Of a stretch of 64,000 bases of DNA, positions 18,435 through 25,685 are shown piece by piece (within the stretch, counting starts at the first letter, position 1; every line of letters starts with the position of its first letter). Made by a program: the position numbers and the translations under genes. The notes beneath the pieces are model-generated. The model saw only the letters and a program-made list of their open reading frames with translations. It was not told the origin of the DNA and did no database searches. Origin of the DNA: UBA2767 sp965228625 (lineage in GTDB: Bacteria; Pseudomonadota; Alphaproteobacteria; Rhizobiales; Methyloligellaceae); the NCBI GenBank assembly GCA_965228625.1, contig OZ245829.1:4030001-4094000 (forward strand), given 5' to 3'.

Positions 18435-20321
18435 CTATCGGTATTGACCGAGCCACGCTGCCCGGGATGCCTCGCGAGAAGGCGCCAGTCCGGCGCTGGA
18501 CTTCGGCGGTTCGAGGCGAAATGTGGGTTCCGACCATGGCCCTTTGATGACGATCGTGCCGACAAGCTCCTGTTCGGGCCCGGCCGCGGCTGAGGCCTCG
18601 ACTTCGTCCGCTTTCGCGATCTTCAGCCGCAGGTCGAGATCTCGTCGAATCAAACCGACGGCACCTTCGGCACGCAAGACGTTGGGTGCGAGGATGAACG
18701 ACAGGGAATCGGTGTACACCTCGCCGCGGCGGAACAACAGCTCGCCTGAAAGCTCGCGGAATTCCACGTCACCGCTGCTGGCGGCCTGCCATCCGGTGAT
18801 CGGGCCGGCCTTGAGGTCGGCGAGAAGCGCCATGGCATCCAAGGCAATCTGCCCTTCGGCAATCTCGATGGTCGCCTTGCCGTTGAGGCCGGCGATCAGA
18901 TCCTCCGCGACGCGTCCATTGCTTGTCAATTCAGCAGACACATCGGCACGCCCTTTCACGGGGGACTGTGATGTGAAAAGCCCTATGCAGGATTCGGCGA
19001 GGACGTTGGTCAAGGTGGTTGTTGCGCGAAACGCCGAATCGGGAACAGTGGCGTCGAATTCGAAGCGCCCGTTTCCGTTGCCACCGCATATATCGAACAC
19101 CGCAATGTCCGCGGCGAGACGTCCCGCGTTCAGAACAACCGAGAGCGCGCTTTGACCGACGCTCAGTCGCCCGGCCGTCAATTCGGTTGTCGATATCCTC
19201 AAGTCGACATTGACGTGGTGCAGCAGGGGGAAATCCATTTGAACGGCTTGCGCGTGCTGGCGGCCGTCCGCTGCGTCGTCCGAACCCTGTTCCGCAGGCT
19301 GGGGATGAAAGTATCGCGTCAGATCGAGCCTTTGGAGTGCCAGCGTGCCTTCGATCTGGGGGCGCGGACCGCCGAACTCAATCGCGACTGCACCAAGCGC
19401 CCGGTTGCCGTCCAGTGCGAACGTGCCCTGATCGAACCCGATCCTGTGGCCTGCCCAATGGAATGTCCCGCTTGCGGCGAAGGCGCCGCCTTGCATGTCG
19501 TCAGGCAATAGCACGCCGGTCCATTTTGCGAATTTTGGCAGGTCGGGAACCTGCAGATCCATGTCGCCGTCGATCTTCAGACCCGAATCCAGGGTCGCCG
19601 TTCCCTCGACCTCCGCTGCCAGAAGGCTGCCTTCGACGCTGATCTCGATCGGAGCACGCACCGCCTTGCCCGTCTTTTCGGCCGTCCCGCTGTTGTGGCG
19701 GAACGTGATGTCCTCGCCGCGCCATGAGAACCGTCCCCGGCTCGAGAGCGAACCGTCCGGTGCGGAAATGTTGAGCCTGACCGCGACGCCGTCAAACTGC
19801 TCCTTCGTTTGCGGACCGGATACGAAGATCTGGCCGTTCTCGATGGCAATCTGCTCGAACGGTGCGCGCGCGAGTGCCGCAAACGCGGCCGAAGCGCCGG
19901 CGGTCTTGGCGGCAGCCGCCACCGCGCCTGCCGTGCGGGCCTGAACGATCGGATCAATGAAGGTGACCCGGTCGACCACCGGATCGCCGGAGATCAGGGA
20001 ACCGAGTCCGAGCCTGACATCGACACGCTCGGCCTGAATTTCATCGACCGACGCGATGCTCTTGATCCCCGCCATGCGCACCTTGTTCAGTTCCAGTTGC
20101 AGACGCGGGAAATAGCTCAGCCGGACGGGGCCGCTTACCGTAAGCGTGCCTCCGGTCCACTCTCTCATGTTTTCGGTGAGAGCAATGCGAATCGAGCGCT
20201 CGTTCAGGAACAACGGCCTGACGATGAAGTAGCCCGTCACGATCAGACCAACGAGCAATACGGCGAGCAATCCGATCCTGAAATGCGTTTGCTGTACCAT
20301 CGTAACTCGCATGCTTCGCAC
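18435..20321 (-). CDS. AsmA family protein
   Basis: A 628-residue protein with one N-terminal membrane helix (IGLLAVLLVGLIVTGYFIV) followed by a long, beta-rich periplasmic region. The start of the mature region (RSIRIALTENMREWTGGTLTVSGPVRLSYFPRLQLELNKVRM) has been shortened here to its visible hallmarks: GTLTVSGPV and FPRLQLELNKV, typical of AsmA N-terminal repeats. The C-terminal AsmA_2 segment (GRADVSAELTSNGRVAEDL, LNGKATIEIAEG) is also present. AsmA-like proteins are implicated in phospholipid transport to the outer membrane. Alternative starts at the next Met residues are possible. Confidence 0.85.
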   Translation of the reverse strand: MRSMRVTMVQQTHFRIGLLAVLLVGLIVTGYFIVRPLFLNERSIRIALTENMREWTGGTLTVSGPVRLSYFPRLQLELNKVRMAGIKSIASVDEIQAERVDVRLGLGSLISGDPVVDRVTFIDPIVQARTAGAVAAAAKTAGASAAFAALARAPFEQIAIENGQIFVSGPQTKEQFDGVAVRLNISAPDGSLSSRGRFSWRGEDITFRHNSGTAEKTGKAVRAPIEISVEGSLLAAEVEGTATLDSGLKIDGDMDLQVPDLPKFAKWTGVLLPDDMQGGAFAASGTFHWAGHRIGFDQGTFALDGNRALGAVAIEFGGPRPQIEGTLALQRLDLTRYFHPQPAEQGSDDAADGRQHAQAVQMDFPLLHHVNVDLRISTTELTAGRLSVGQSALSVVLNAGRLAADIAVFDICGGNGNGRFEFDATVPDSAFRATTTLTNVLAESCIGLFTSQSPVKGRADVSAELTSNGRVAEDLIAGLNGKATIEIAEGQIALDAMALLADLKAGPITGWQAASSGDVEFRELSGELLFRRGEVYTDSLSFILAPNVLRAEGAVGLIRRDLDLRLKIAKADEVEASAAAGPEQELVGTIVIKGPWSEPTFRLEPPKSSAGLAPSREASRAAWLGQYR

Positions 20322-20489
20322 ATTCGCCGCGCGACGAGCCGGATGTCTGCAGATATGGAATTACACCAGAAAAATCGGGACGTTGGTATATTGCCGATTA
20401 AGGTGTGCCGTCAGCAGAATCTCTAGCCAGCTTGTCCCGTCAGTGACATTCCTGTTCTAAACTGTTTGCACGAAAATTACGAGAGTTCG

Positions 20490-22493
20490 ATGCCACTACC
20501 AACAGAAGAGTCGTTTGATGGACGGGTGCAAAACATGAACATGCCGTTATGGACCCCGACGCCGGAGCAGGTCGCCGACTGCAACATGGCGCGTTTCATG
20601 GCGCATCTGCGCGAGGCGGGGATTTCGGAGGCGACTGATTCGGACGGGCTCCACCGTTTCTCCATTGATGCGCCGGAGGCGTTCTGGCCCGCGCTTTGGC
20701 AATATTGCGGCGTTGTCGGGGAGATGGGCGGCGCACCGTTCATCATCGACGGTGACAAAATGCCTGGCGCCCGTTTCTTTCCGGCCGCCAGGCTGAATTT
20801 CGCCGAGAACCTTCTGCGTTCAAAAGACGCAAGGACACCGGCCCTGATTTTCGGGGGCGAGGACGGCACCCGGCGTGAGCTGAGCTGGGAGGAGCTGCAA
20901 GCGAGCGTGTCGCAGGCCCAGCAGGCCTTTGCGGCGATGGGCCTGCAGGCTGGCGACCGCGTCGCCGCCATGATGCCGAACATGCCCGAGACAATCATCG
21001 CTTTCCTTGCCGCGGCGTCGCTCGGTGCGGTGTGGAGTTCATGTTCGCCCGACTTCGGCGTGCAAGGTGTCCTCGACCGTTTCGGCCAGATCGAGCCGAA
21101 GCTGTTCATCGCCTGCGAAGGCTACCGGTTCAACGGCAAAGGACATTCCGTTGCCGATCGGATTGTCGAGGTGCTGGAACAGTTGCCGACCGTCGAAAGG
21201 GCAATATTGGTGCCGGGTCTGGACGGGACCAGCGGCACCGCGACACGTGTCGAAAGGGCCGTGGAATGGGACGCAGCACTTGGGGAGTTTCCGGCCCGCG
21301 ATGTGGAGTTCGAGCGCTTTGCCTTCGACCACCCGGTCTACATCCTGTTTTCGTCGGGGACGACCGGCGCGCCCAAATGCATCGTGCACAGTGCGGGCGG
21401 GGCGCTTCTGCAGCACATGAAGGAGCACCAGTTTCACTGCGACGTCCGCCCGGGGGATCGGCTGTTCTATTTCACGACTTGCGGCTGGATGATGTGGAAC
21501 TGGCTGGTTTCGGGCCTGGCGAGCGGTGCGACGGTGCTGCTCTATGACGGCGCGCCCATGTTCGACAACGGCAAGCGGTTGTTTGATTTCGCCGAGGCGG
21601 AACGCATCAATGTCTTCGGGACATCCGCCAAATTCATCGACGCGTTGCGCAACGCCGGTTCGTGTCCGCGTGAGACGCATGATCTGTCCAGCGTCAGGAT
21701 GATCTGCTCAACCGGCTCGCCCCTGGCGCCGGAAGGGTTCGACTACGTTTACGAGAACATCAAGCGGGACGTTCATCTGGCCTCGATCGCCGGCGGCACG
21801 GATATCGTCTCGTGCTTTGTTCTGGGTAATCCGATGCTGCCCGTCTGGCGCGGCGAGGTACAGGGGCCCGGCCTCGGAATGGCGGTTGATGTTTTCGACG
21901 ATGCAGGAAACCCGATGGAATCGGGCAAGGGCGAGCTGGTGTGCACCCGCTCGTTCCCGTCGATGCCGGTCGGGTTCTGGAACGACCCGGATGGAAAGAA
22001 GTACTTCGGCGCCTACTTCTCCCGGTTCGACAATGTCTGGCATCACGGCGATTTCGCCGAGTGGACCGAGCATGGGGGCATGATCATTCACGGGCGCTCC
22101 GATGCCACGCTCAATCCCGGCGGCGTGCGAATCGGCACCGCGGAGATCTATCGCCAGGTCGAGCAGTTGCCTGAAATCTCCGAAGCACTCGTCATCGGCC
22201 AGGACTGGGACCACGACGTTCGCGTCGTGCTCTTCGTCGTCTTGGCGGAAGGAACCATGCTCGACGAAGACCTGGAGGCGCGCATCAAGGCCCGCATTCG
22301 CAAGGGCGCAAGTCCCCGCCACGTGCCGGCAAAAATCGTACAAGTTTCGGACATCCCGCGGACAAAATCGGGTAAGATCACCGAGCTGGCGGTGCGCAAT
22401 ATCGTGCATGGCCGGGAGGTCAAGAACAAGGAAGCACTCGCAAATCCCGAAGCTCTTGAATTGTTTCGGAATTTGCCCGAATTGCGAGTTTGA
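20490..22493 (+). CDS. acsA: acetoacetate--CoA ligase
   Basis: A 667-residue adenylate-forming enzyme that activates acetoacetate to acetoacetyl-CoA for use in PHB or ketone-body metabolism. The family N-terminus PLWTPTPEQVADCNMARFM, the AMP-binding loop FSSGTTGAPKCIVHSAGG, the WMMWNWLVSGL stretch and the C-terminal lysine in RTKSGKITELA are visible. I use the ATG at 20490; a TTG 24 bp earlier and an ATG at 20535 are alternatives. It precedes bfd by 30 bp, but a functional link with iron storage is not obvious. The symbol follows the acetoacetyl-CoA synthetase usage and should not be read as acetyl-CoA synthetase. Confidence 0.9.
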   Translation: MPLPTEESFDGRVQNMNMPLWTPTPEQVADCNMARFMAHLREAGISEATDSDGLHRFSIDAPEAFWPALWQYCGVVGEMGGAPFIIDGDKMPGARFFPAARLNFAENLLRSKDARTPALIFGGEDGTRRELSWEELQASVSQAQQAFAAMGLQAGDRVAAMMPNMPETIIAFLAAASLGAVWSSCSPDFGVQGVLDRFGQIEPKLFIACEGYRFNGKGHSVADRIVEVLEQLPTVERAILVPGLDGTSGTATRVERAVEWDAALGEFPARDVEFERFAFDHPVYILFSSGTTGAPKCIVHSAGGALLQHMKEHQFHCDVRPGDRLFYFTTCGWMMWNWLVSGLASGATVLLYDGAPMFDNGKRLFDFAEAERINVFGTSAKFIDALRNAGSCPRETHDLSSVRMICSTGSPLAPEGFDYVYENIKRDVHLASIAGGTDIVSCFVLGNPMLPVWRGEVQGPGLGMAVDVFDDAGNPMESGKGELVCTRSFPSMPVGFWNDPDGKKYFGAYFSRFDNVWHHGDFAEWTEHGGMIIHGRSDATLNPGGVRIGTAEIYRQVEQLPEISEALVIGQDWDHDVRVVLFVVLAEGTMLDEDLEARIKARIRKGASPRHVPAKIVQVSDIPRTKSGKITELAVRNIVHGREVKNKEALANPEALELFRNLPELRV

Positions 22494-22523
22494 TTTTCGG
22501 CCCGAGGTCGCCGCCCAGATCCC

Positions 22524-22763
22524 ATGATTATTTGTTCCTGTAACGTGATCTCCAGCGCCGAGATCAAGGCGACTGTTGAAGAACTGATCGTTTCAGATCC
22601 TGACGTTGTTCTCACGCCGGGGATGATCTACCGCGCGATTGGTGTCCGCCCCAAATGCGGCACGTGCCTTGTCAACGTGGTCGAGCTGATGCACGCGCAC
22701 CGCGAAGCAATCGAAGCCGAAAACGAGCAAGAGCGCGCCGACGATCAGCTCGCCTCTCTTTAG
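22524..22763 (+). CDS. bfd: bacterioferritin-associated ferredoxin
   Basis: A 79-residue [2Fe-2S] protein. The cluster cysteines are in the N-terminal CSCN pair and in the later KCGTC pair, the C-x-C...C-x2-C spacing of Bfd. Bfd donates electrons to bacterioferritin so that stored iron is released as Fe(II). The acidic C-terminal tail (EAENEQERADDQ) is an addition to the core. The gene lies 93 bp upstream of bfr and its stop codon falls inside an Irr-type box. Confidence 0.92.
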   Translation: MIICSCNVISSAEIKATVEELIVSDPDVVLTPGMIYRAIGVRPKCGTCLVNVVELMHAHREAIEAENEQERADDQLASL

Positions 22764-22775
22764 AGCTATTCTAAA
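22759..22775. promoter_or_regulatory. Irr-type iron control element upstream of bfr
   Basis: TTTAGAG-CTA-TTCTAAA matches the alphaproteobacterial iron control element (TTTAGAA-N3-TTCTAAA) at 13 of 14 defined positions. It overlaps the bfd stop codon and lies 81 bp before the bfr ATG. Irr is known to repress bacterioferritin genes when iron is scarce. Confidence 0.8.
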
Positions 22776-22856
22776 CTAATTGACAAGCCGTGCCAGCGGG
22801 TTAATAGTCCGCCTACCACGAGCACTGATCGCTCCCAATCCTGCAAGGAGGCTCCC

Positions 22857-23345
22857 ATGAAGGGTGACAAGAAGGTCATCGAATACCTCAACAAGTCATT
22901 GCGCCATGAATTGACCGCGGTCAATCAGTACTGGCTGCACTATCGCTTGTTGGACGATTGGGGCTTCACGCGGCTGGCCAAGAAACAGCGTGAGGAATCC
23001 ATCGAGGAAATGGAGCACGCGGATTCGCTGGTCGAGCGTATCCTGATGCTGGAAGGATTTCCCAACATGCAGGAACTCGATCCTCTGATGATCGGCGAGA
23101 ACATCAAGGAGGTTCTCGAGTGTGACCTGAAGGCGGAATACAGCGCCCGCAAGCTCTACCAGGAAGCCCGCGAGGTGTGCCGGAAGGCCGAGGATTACGT
23201 GTCCATGAACCTGTTCGAAAGCCTTCTCAAGGATGAGGAAGGCCACATCGACTGGCTCGAGACGCAGCTCGACAATCTGAAGGCGATCGGCGTCGAGAAT
23301 TACGGCCAGCTACAGAGTGCGCCTGCGGACGAGGGTGAAGACTAG
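22857..23345 (+). CDS. bfr: bacterioferritin
   Basis: A 162-residue ferritin-like protein that stores iron in a 24-subunit shell. The ferroxidase ligands are all present at their standard positions: E18, E51, H54, E94, E127 and H130. The heme-ligating methionine is M52. A strong ribosome binding site (AAGGAGG) precedes the ATG. An Irr-type box in the short gap after bfd indicates iron control independent of bfd. The acidic C-terminus SAPADEGED extends slightly past the usual end. Confidence 0.97.
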   Translation: MKGDKKVIEYLNKSLRHELTAVNQYWLHYRLLDDWGFTRLAKKQREESIEEMEHADSLVERILMLEGFPNMQELDPLMIGENIKEVLECDLKAEYSARKLYQEAREVCRKAEDYVSMNLFESLLKDEEGHIDWLETQLDNLKAIGVENYGQLQSAPADEGED

Positions 23346-23353
23346 CTTGAACC

Positions 23354-24313
23354 TTACGCGTCATCCGCCTCGGGCGGTCCGGCCGTCTGCATCGTGGTTG
23401 CGAGTACGGTATAGACGGCGACCCACGCGTCCCGCACATCATCGGTGAACTTGTCACCGAGGCCTTGTTCGAGCGTCCACAACAGGGCCTGCGCGACCGT
23501 GTCGTAATGTGCGTCGATCACCCCGTACTCCTTGTGGCGCTGGCCGAGCACCTGTGCCGCTGGAATGATCCTTTCGGGTGTGTTGAGCCCGGCGACGACG
23601 ACCGAGAGTGTCGACATCAGCTTTTTGTGCTGCTCGCTCATATCTTCCGGGAACAGGGATCTCAGCTCGGGATCGATCTCGAACAGCCGGTTGTAGAACA
23701 TTTCCGCTGCCTGTTCGGCAATCCGCTCGACAAGCGCGAATGTCTCCTGAACGAGTTGCCTTTGCGCCGCCGTTACGCCCGGCAGGTCTGTTGCGGGCCC
23801 CGCCTCGGCGGCCGGTTCGGGTTCTGGAAGCGAGTCCGTCATGGGTGCGGGGTCGTACGCAGGTTGCGGCTCCGCCTCGAAGGCCGCGTGCTCATGCGGC
23901 GCCGACGGTGTCGGCTCCGGGTTTGGAACCGGCGCATCGTGCCCGTTTTGGACGGTATCGGCAAACAGATCGGAAAGCGCGGCGCTGTGCTTGGAAAGCT
24001 CGTCCGTATGGTGATTCAGCGTTTCCAGGATCTCGGCGATGAGGTCAGTCGCTTCGCTGGTCTGGCCGGCCAGCACCTTGACCTCTCCGGCGACAACGGC
24101 AAATCCCTTGCCCGCTTCCCCGGCGCGCGCCGCTTCGATGGTCGCGTTCAGCGCGAGAAGGTTGGTCTGGCGCGCAATTGCCTGGATCTGCTCCGCGACA
24201 CCGGAGACACGGCCGATTTGTTCCGTGAGGCTGCGAAGCTCTTCATGGGTCTTTTCGATTGCCTCGGGTGCGCCATCCGACGACGTGCGTGCGGTGGAGG
24301 TCTGTGCAGACAT
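23354..24313 (-). CDS. soluble MCP-signalling protein with C-terminal globin domain
   Basis: A 319-residue protein with no membrane segment. Residues about 15-118 are a shortened chemoreceptor signalling domain, including the conserved hairpin tip NLLALNATIEAARAGEAGKG. A Pro/Glu-rich linker (about 125-178) leads to a globin of the flavohemoglobin type at 180-310: YNRLFEIDPELRSLF, then LGQRHKEYGV with H260 as the likely proximal heme ligand, and DAWVAVYTVLA. Globin-coupled sensors normally have the globin first, so the order here is reversed. It is convergent with bfr, 8 bp away. Oxygen, NO or heme sensing toward a CheA is inferred. Confidence 0.85.
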   Translation of the reverse strand: MSAQTSTARTSSDGAPEAIEKTHEELRSLTEQIGRVSGVAEQIQAIARQTNLLALNATIEAARAGEAGKGFAVVAGEVKVLAGQTSEATDLIAEILETLNHHTDELSKHSAALSDLFADTVQNGHDAPVPNPEPTPSAPHEHAAFEAEPQPAYDPAPMTDSLPEPEPAAEAGPATDLPGVTAAQRQLVQETFALVERIAEQAAEMFYNRLFEIDPELRSLFPEDMSEQHKKLMSTLSVVVAGLNTPERIIPAAQVLGQRHKEYGVIDAHYDTVAQALLWTLEQGLGDKFTDDVRDAWVAVYTVLATTMQTAGPPEADDA

Positions 24314-24431
24314 GGATGCCGTCCTTGCCTTTCGCCCCGGCGGGCGGATTTGCCAACCCTCGGACCATGCCGCAGTTTCGTGAACGCGGCCTTAATGATG
24401 ATCGTCCGCCGGACGGCGCGGCGGAACGACT

Positions 24432-24968
24432 TCAATGCTTCATGCGAGCGGTATGCGCGAGCCCGCCATCGGTGAGGGCTGCGGTGTCGCATATGGAGTG
24501 TCCGGAAAGAACATGCCCGGCGTCTTTCAGAACCTCGGCAAAATTGGTCGCAGAGTCCACCACGCCGTCAATGTCGCTTGAATTCAACAGGGCAAATGCA
24601 CAGGCGCGCATGGCCGGGCACGCGGAATGCTGGCCGGCGGCAATCATTGAAATCGCCATGCATTCGTCGCGGCAGAAGCCTTTGCAGCCGAAGGGGAAGT
24701 AGGAAATCCTCCGGCATGCCTTGACGTGCACCATGCGTACCCAGCACGAAAGCTCGGTGATGGCGGCCTTTGCATGAGCCGGACCCAGTTCATTCGCGAA
24801 CGTGTTCCAGCCGGTCTCCCAGCAATTGATGTCCTGGGTTTCATAACCGGCGATCCAGCATCGAAATCCAAGCCCGACGAGACGTTCCGGGCTTTTCATC
24901 GGATCAAATGCCGTCTCCGGCCTGTGAACGCGCCGCGTCGGCGAGGGACCTCTCTTCCGAAGCGTCAT
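24432..24968 (-). CDS. conserved cysteine-rich protein, iron-box locus
   Basis: A 178-residue protein with ten cysteines at 37, 49, 75, 85, 95, 99, 103, 117, 123 and 160. Three are followed by tryptophan (RCW, NCW, SCW) and four cluster in GCKGFCRDECM plus ACPAMRACA. There is no signal peptide, so it is cytoplasmic. The pattern suggests a metal or Fe-S site, but I cannot name the family. I start at 24968, where AAAGGA precedes the ATG; the upstream frame would add 10 residues. The only promoter region upstream on this strand carries two tandem Irr-type boxes. Confidence 0.7.
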   Translation of the reverse strand: MTLRKRGPSPTRRVHRPETAFDPMKSPERLVGLGFRCWIAGYETQDINCWETGWNTFANELGPAHAKAAITELSCWVRMVHVKACRRISYFPFGCKGFCRDECMAISMIAAGQHSACPAMRACAFALLNSSDIDGVVDSATNFAEVLKDAGHVLSGHSICDTAALTDGGLAHTARMKH

Positions 24969-25054
24969 GTTGCTGGATCCTTTCACGTTTCTTTCCACTC
25001 TTTGTTACAAGGCGTGCCGGACTGCGCGGCAGTTGTCAGCCCGGCACGCCTGTC

Positions 25055-25228
25055 TCAAAGCAAGTCTGGGAGGGCTTGCTTTTCGAGAAATCTAGGAGTT
25101 GGGGCCAGTGTCGTTGCCGACCTTGTCGACCAGCTTGGCGGCCGCTTGGGCAACGGAACCGAATGCAACGGTCGCAAAAGGGACACTGCTGCAACACGGC
25201 TTGCCTGCCGGATGGTCAGGGATGTCAT
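25055..25228 (-). CDS. possible small ORF behind the iron leader (frame uncertain)
   Basis: An ATG with an excellent ribosome binding site (GGAGGAG, 4-5 bp away) opens a 57-codon frame. The first 16 residues (MTSLTIRQASRVAAVS) look like a signal-peptide n-region, but the remainder has poor composition. The overlapping frame at 25092-25310 continues more plausibly (ATVAFGSVAQAAAKLVDKV). A frameshift joining the two would give a small exported protein. Either a sequencing error, a decayed gene or coincidence could explain this. Confidence 0.35.
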   Translation of the reverse strand: MTSLTIRQASRVAAVSLLRPLHSVPLPKRPPSWSTRSATTLAPTPRFLEKQALPDLL

Positions 25229-25310
25229 GCTCACTCCTCCAATAGTCGGGGTTCAAGGCCCCGGTATCGGCATAATCGTGCGCGACGGCCATGCGATCGA
25301 AGCGCGTCAC
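25092..25310 (-). CDS. possible leader ORF with TGALNPxYWRS peptide (alternative frame)
   Basis: A 72-codon frame from a GTG, overlapping the ORF at 25055-25228 in another frame. It encodes DTGALNPDYWRSEHD, and the same peptide with one change (ETGALNPAYWRSTER) is encoded in front of the iron-binding-protein gene at 41.9 kb. The C-terminal half includes CCSS and AQAAAKLVDKVGNDTG. It has no good ribosome binding site of its own. The shared peptide could simply follow from the shared RNA element. Confidence 0.3.
   Translation of the reverse strand: MTRFDRMAVAHDYADTGALNPDYWRSEHDIPDHPAGKPCCSSVPFATVAFGSVAQAAAKLVDKVGNDTGPNS
25233..25265 (-). repeat. 33-nt iron leader element, copy A
   Basis: This 33-bp segment is identical at 30 of 33 positions to 41939-41971. 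On the minus strand it contains CGGGG...CCCCG able to form a 5-bp stem with a 7-nt loop, directly followed by TATTGGAGGAGT, which supplies the ribosome binding site for the ATG at 25228. Both copies lie between an Irr-type box and a start codon. Confidence 0.8.
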
Positions 25311-25372
25311 TCGACACGAACTCAGCCCGTATTTCTCTGGTTTGTCAAATGTAATTTGCGGAAAAGCACAAT

Positions 25373-25389
25373 ATTAGAATTCTTCTAAT
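25373..25389. promoter_or_regulatory. Irr-type box, tandem site 1
   Basis: ATTAGAA-TTC-TTCTAAT, a perfect palindrome matching the iron control element at 12 of 14 positions. Its centre is 31 bp, about three helical turns, from that of site 2. It lies upstream of the minus-strand leader ORF and about 300 bp upstream of the plus-strand serine hydrolase. Confidence 0.75.
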
Positions 25390-25403
25390 TCAAAAGAACT
25401 TTG

Positions 25404-25420
25404 ATTAGAATGGTTCTAAC
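25404..25420. promoter_or_regulatory. Irr-type box, tandem site 2
   Basis: ATTAGAA-TGG-TTCTAAC, 12 of 14 matches to the iron control element. The surrounding 25360-25510 stretch is strongly AT-rich, as expected for a promoter region. Spacing to site 1 places both on the same face of the helix. Confidence 0.75.
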
Positions 25421-25685
25421 TAGATTTGTGTAGGAAAAATTTAAATATTGAAGAATTATACATTTCAAAATACATGAAGTAGACACTAATTGCGAACAGT
25501 TCGCATGTAATTCACTTCAGTCTTTGCGGGGTGCGAACGGCACTCCAAATCTGCCGCCTCCGGGCGATTTGCCGCAGCCGAATTGTAACTTGCATGCGCC
25601 CTGAGGATGTGCGGTGAATTGGCCGCGACGGGTGCATGACGCCTGGACCTTGCACGTGGCGATCCGATGAGACGCGCGTGTGAGC

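Noticed and set aside
20444..20462. TTCTAAA just upstream of the acetoacetate-CoA ligase gene as an Irr box
   Set aside because: Only the right half-site is present; the left half does not match, so it is below what I would call a site.
24643..25388. Plus-strand frames across the 10-cysteine gene and iron-box region
   Set aside because: They lack ribosome binding sites and read as complements of the minus-strand gene.
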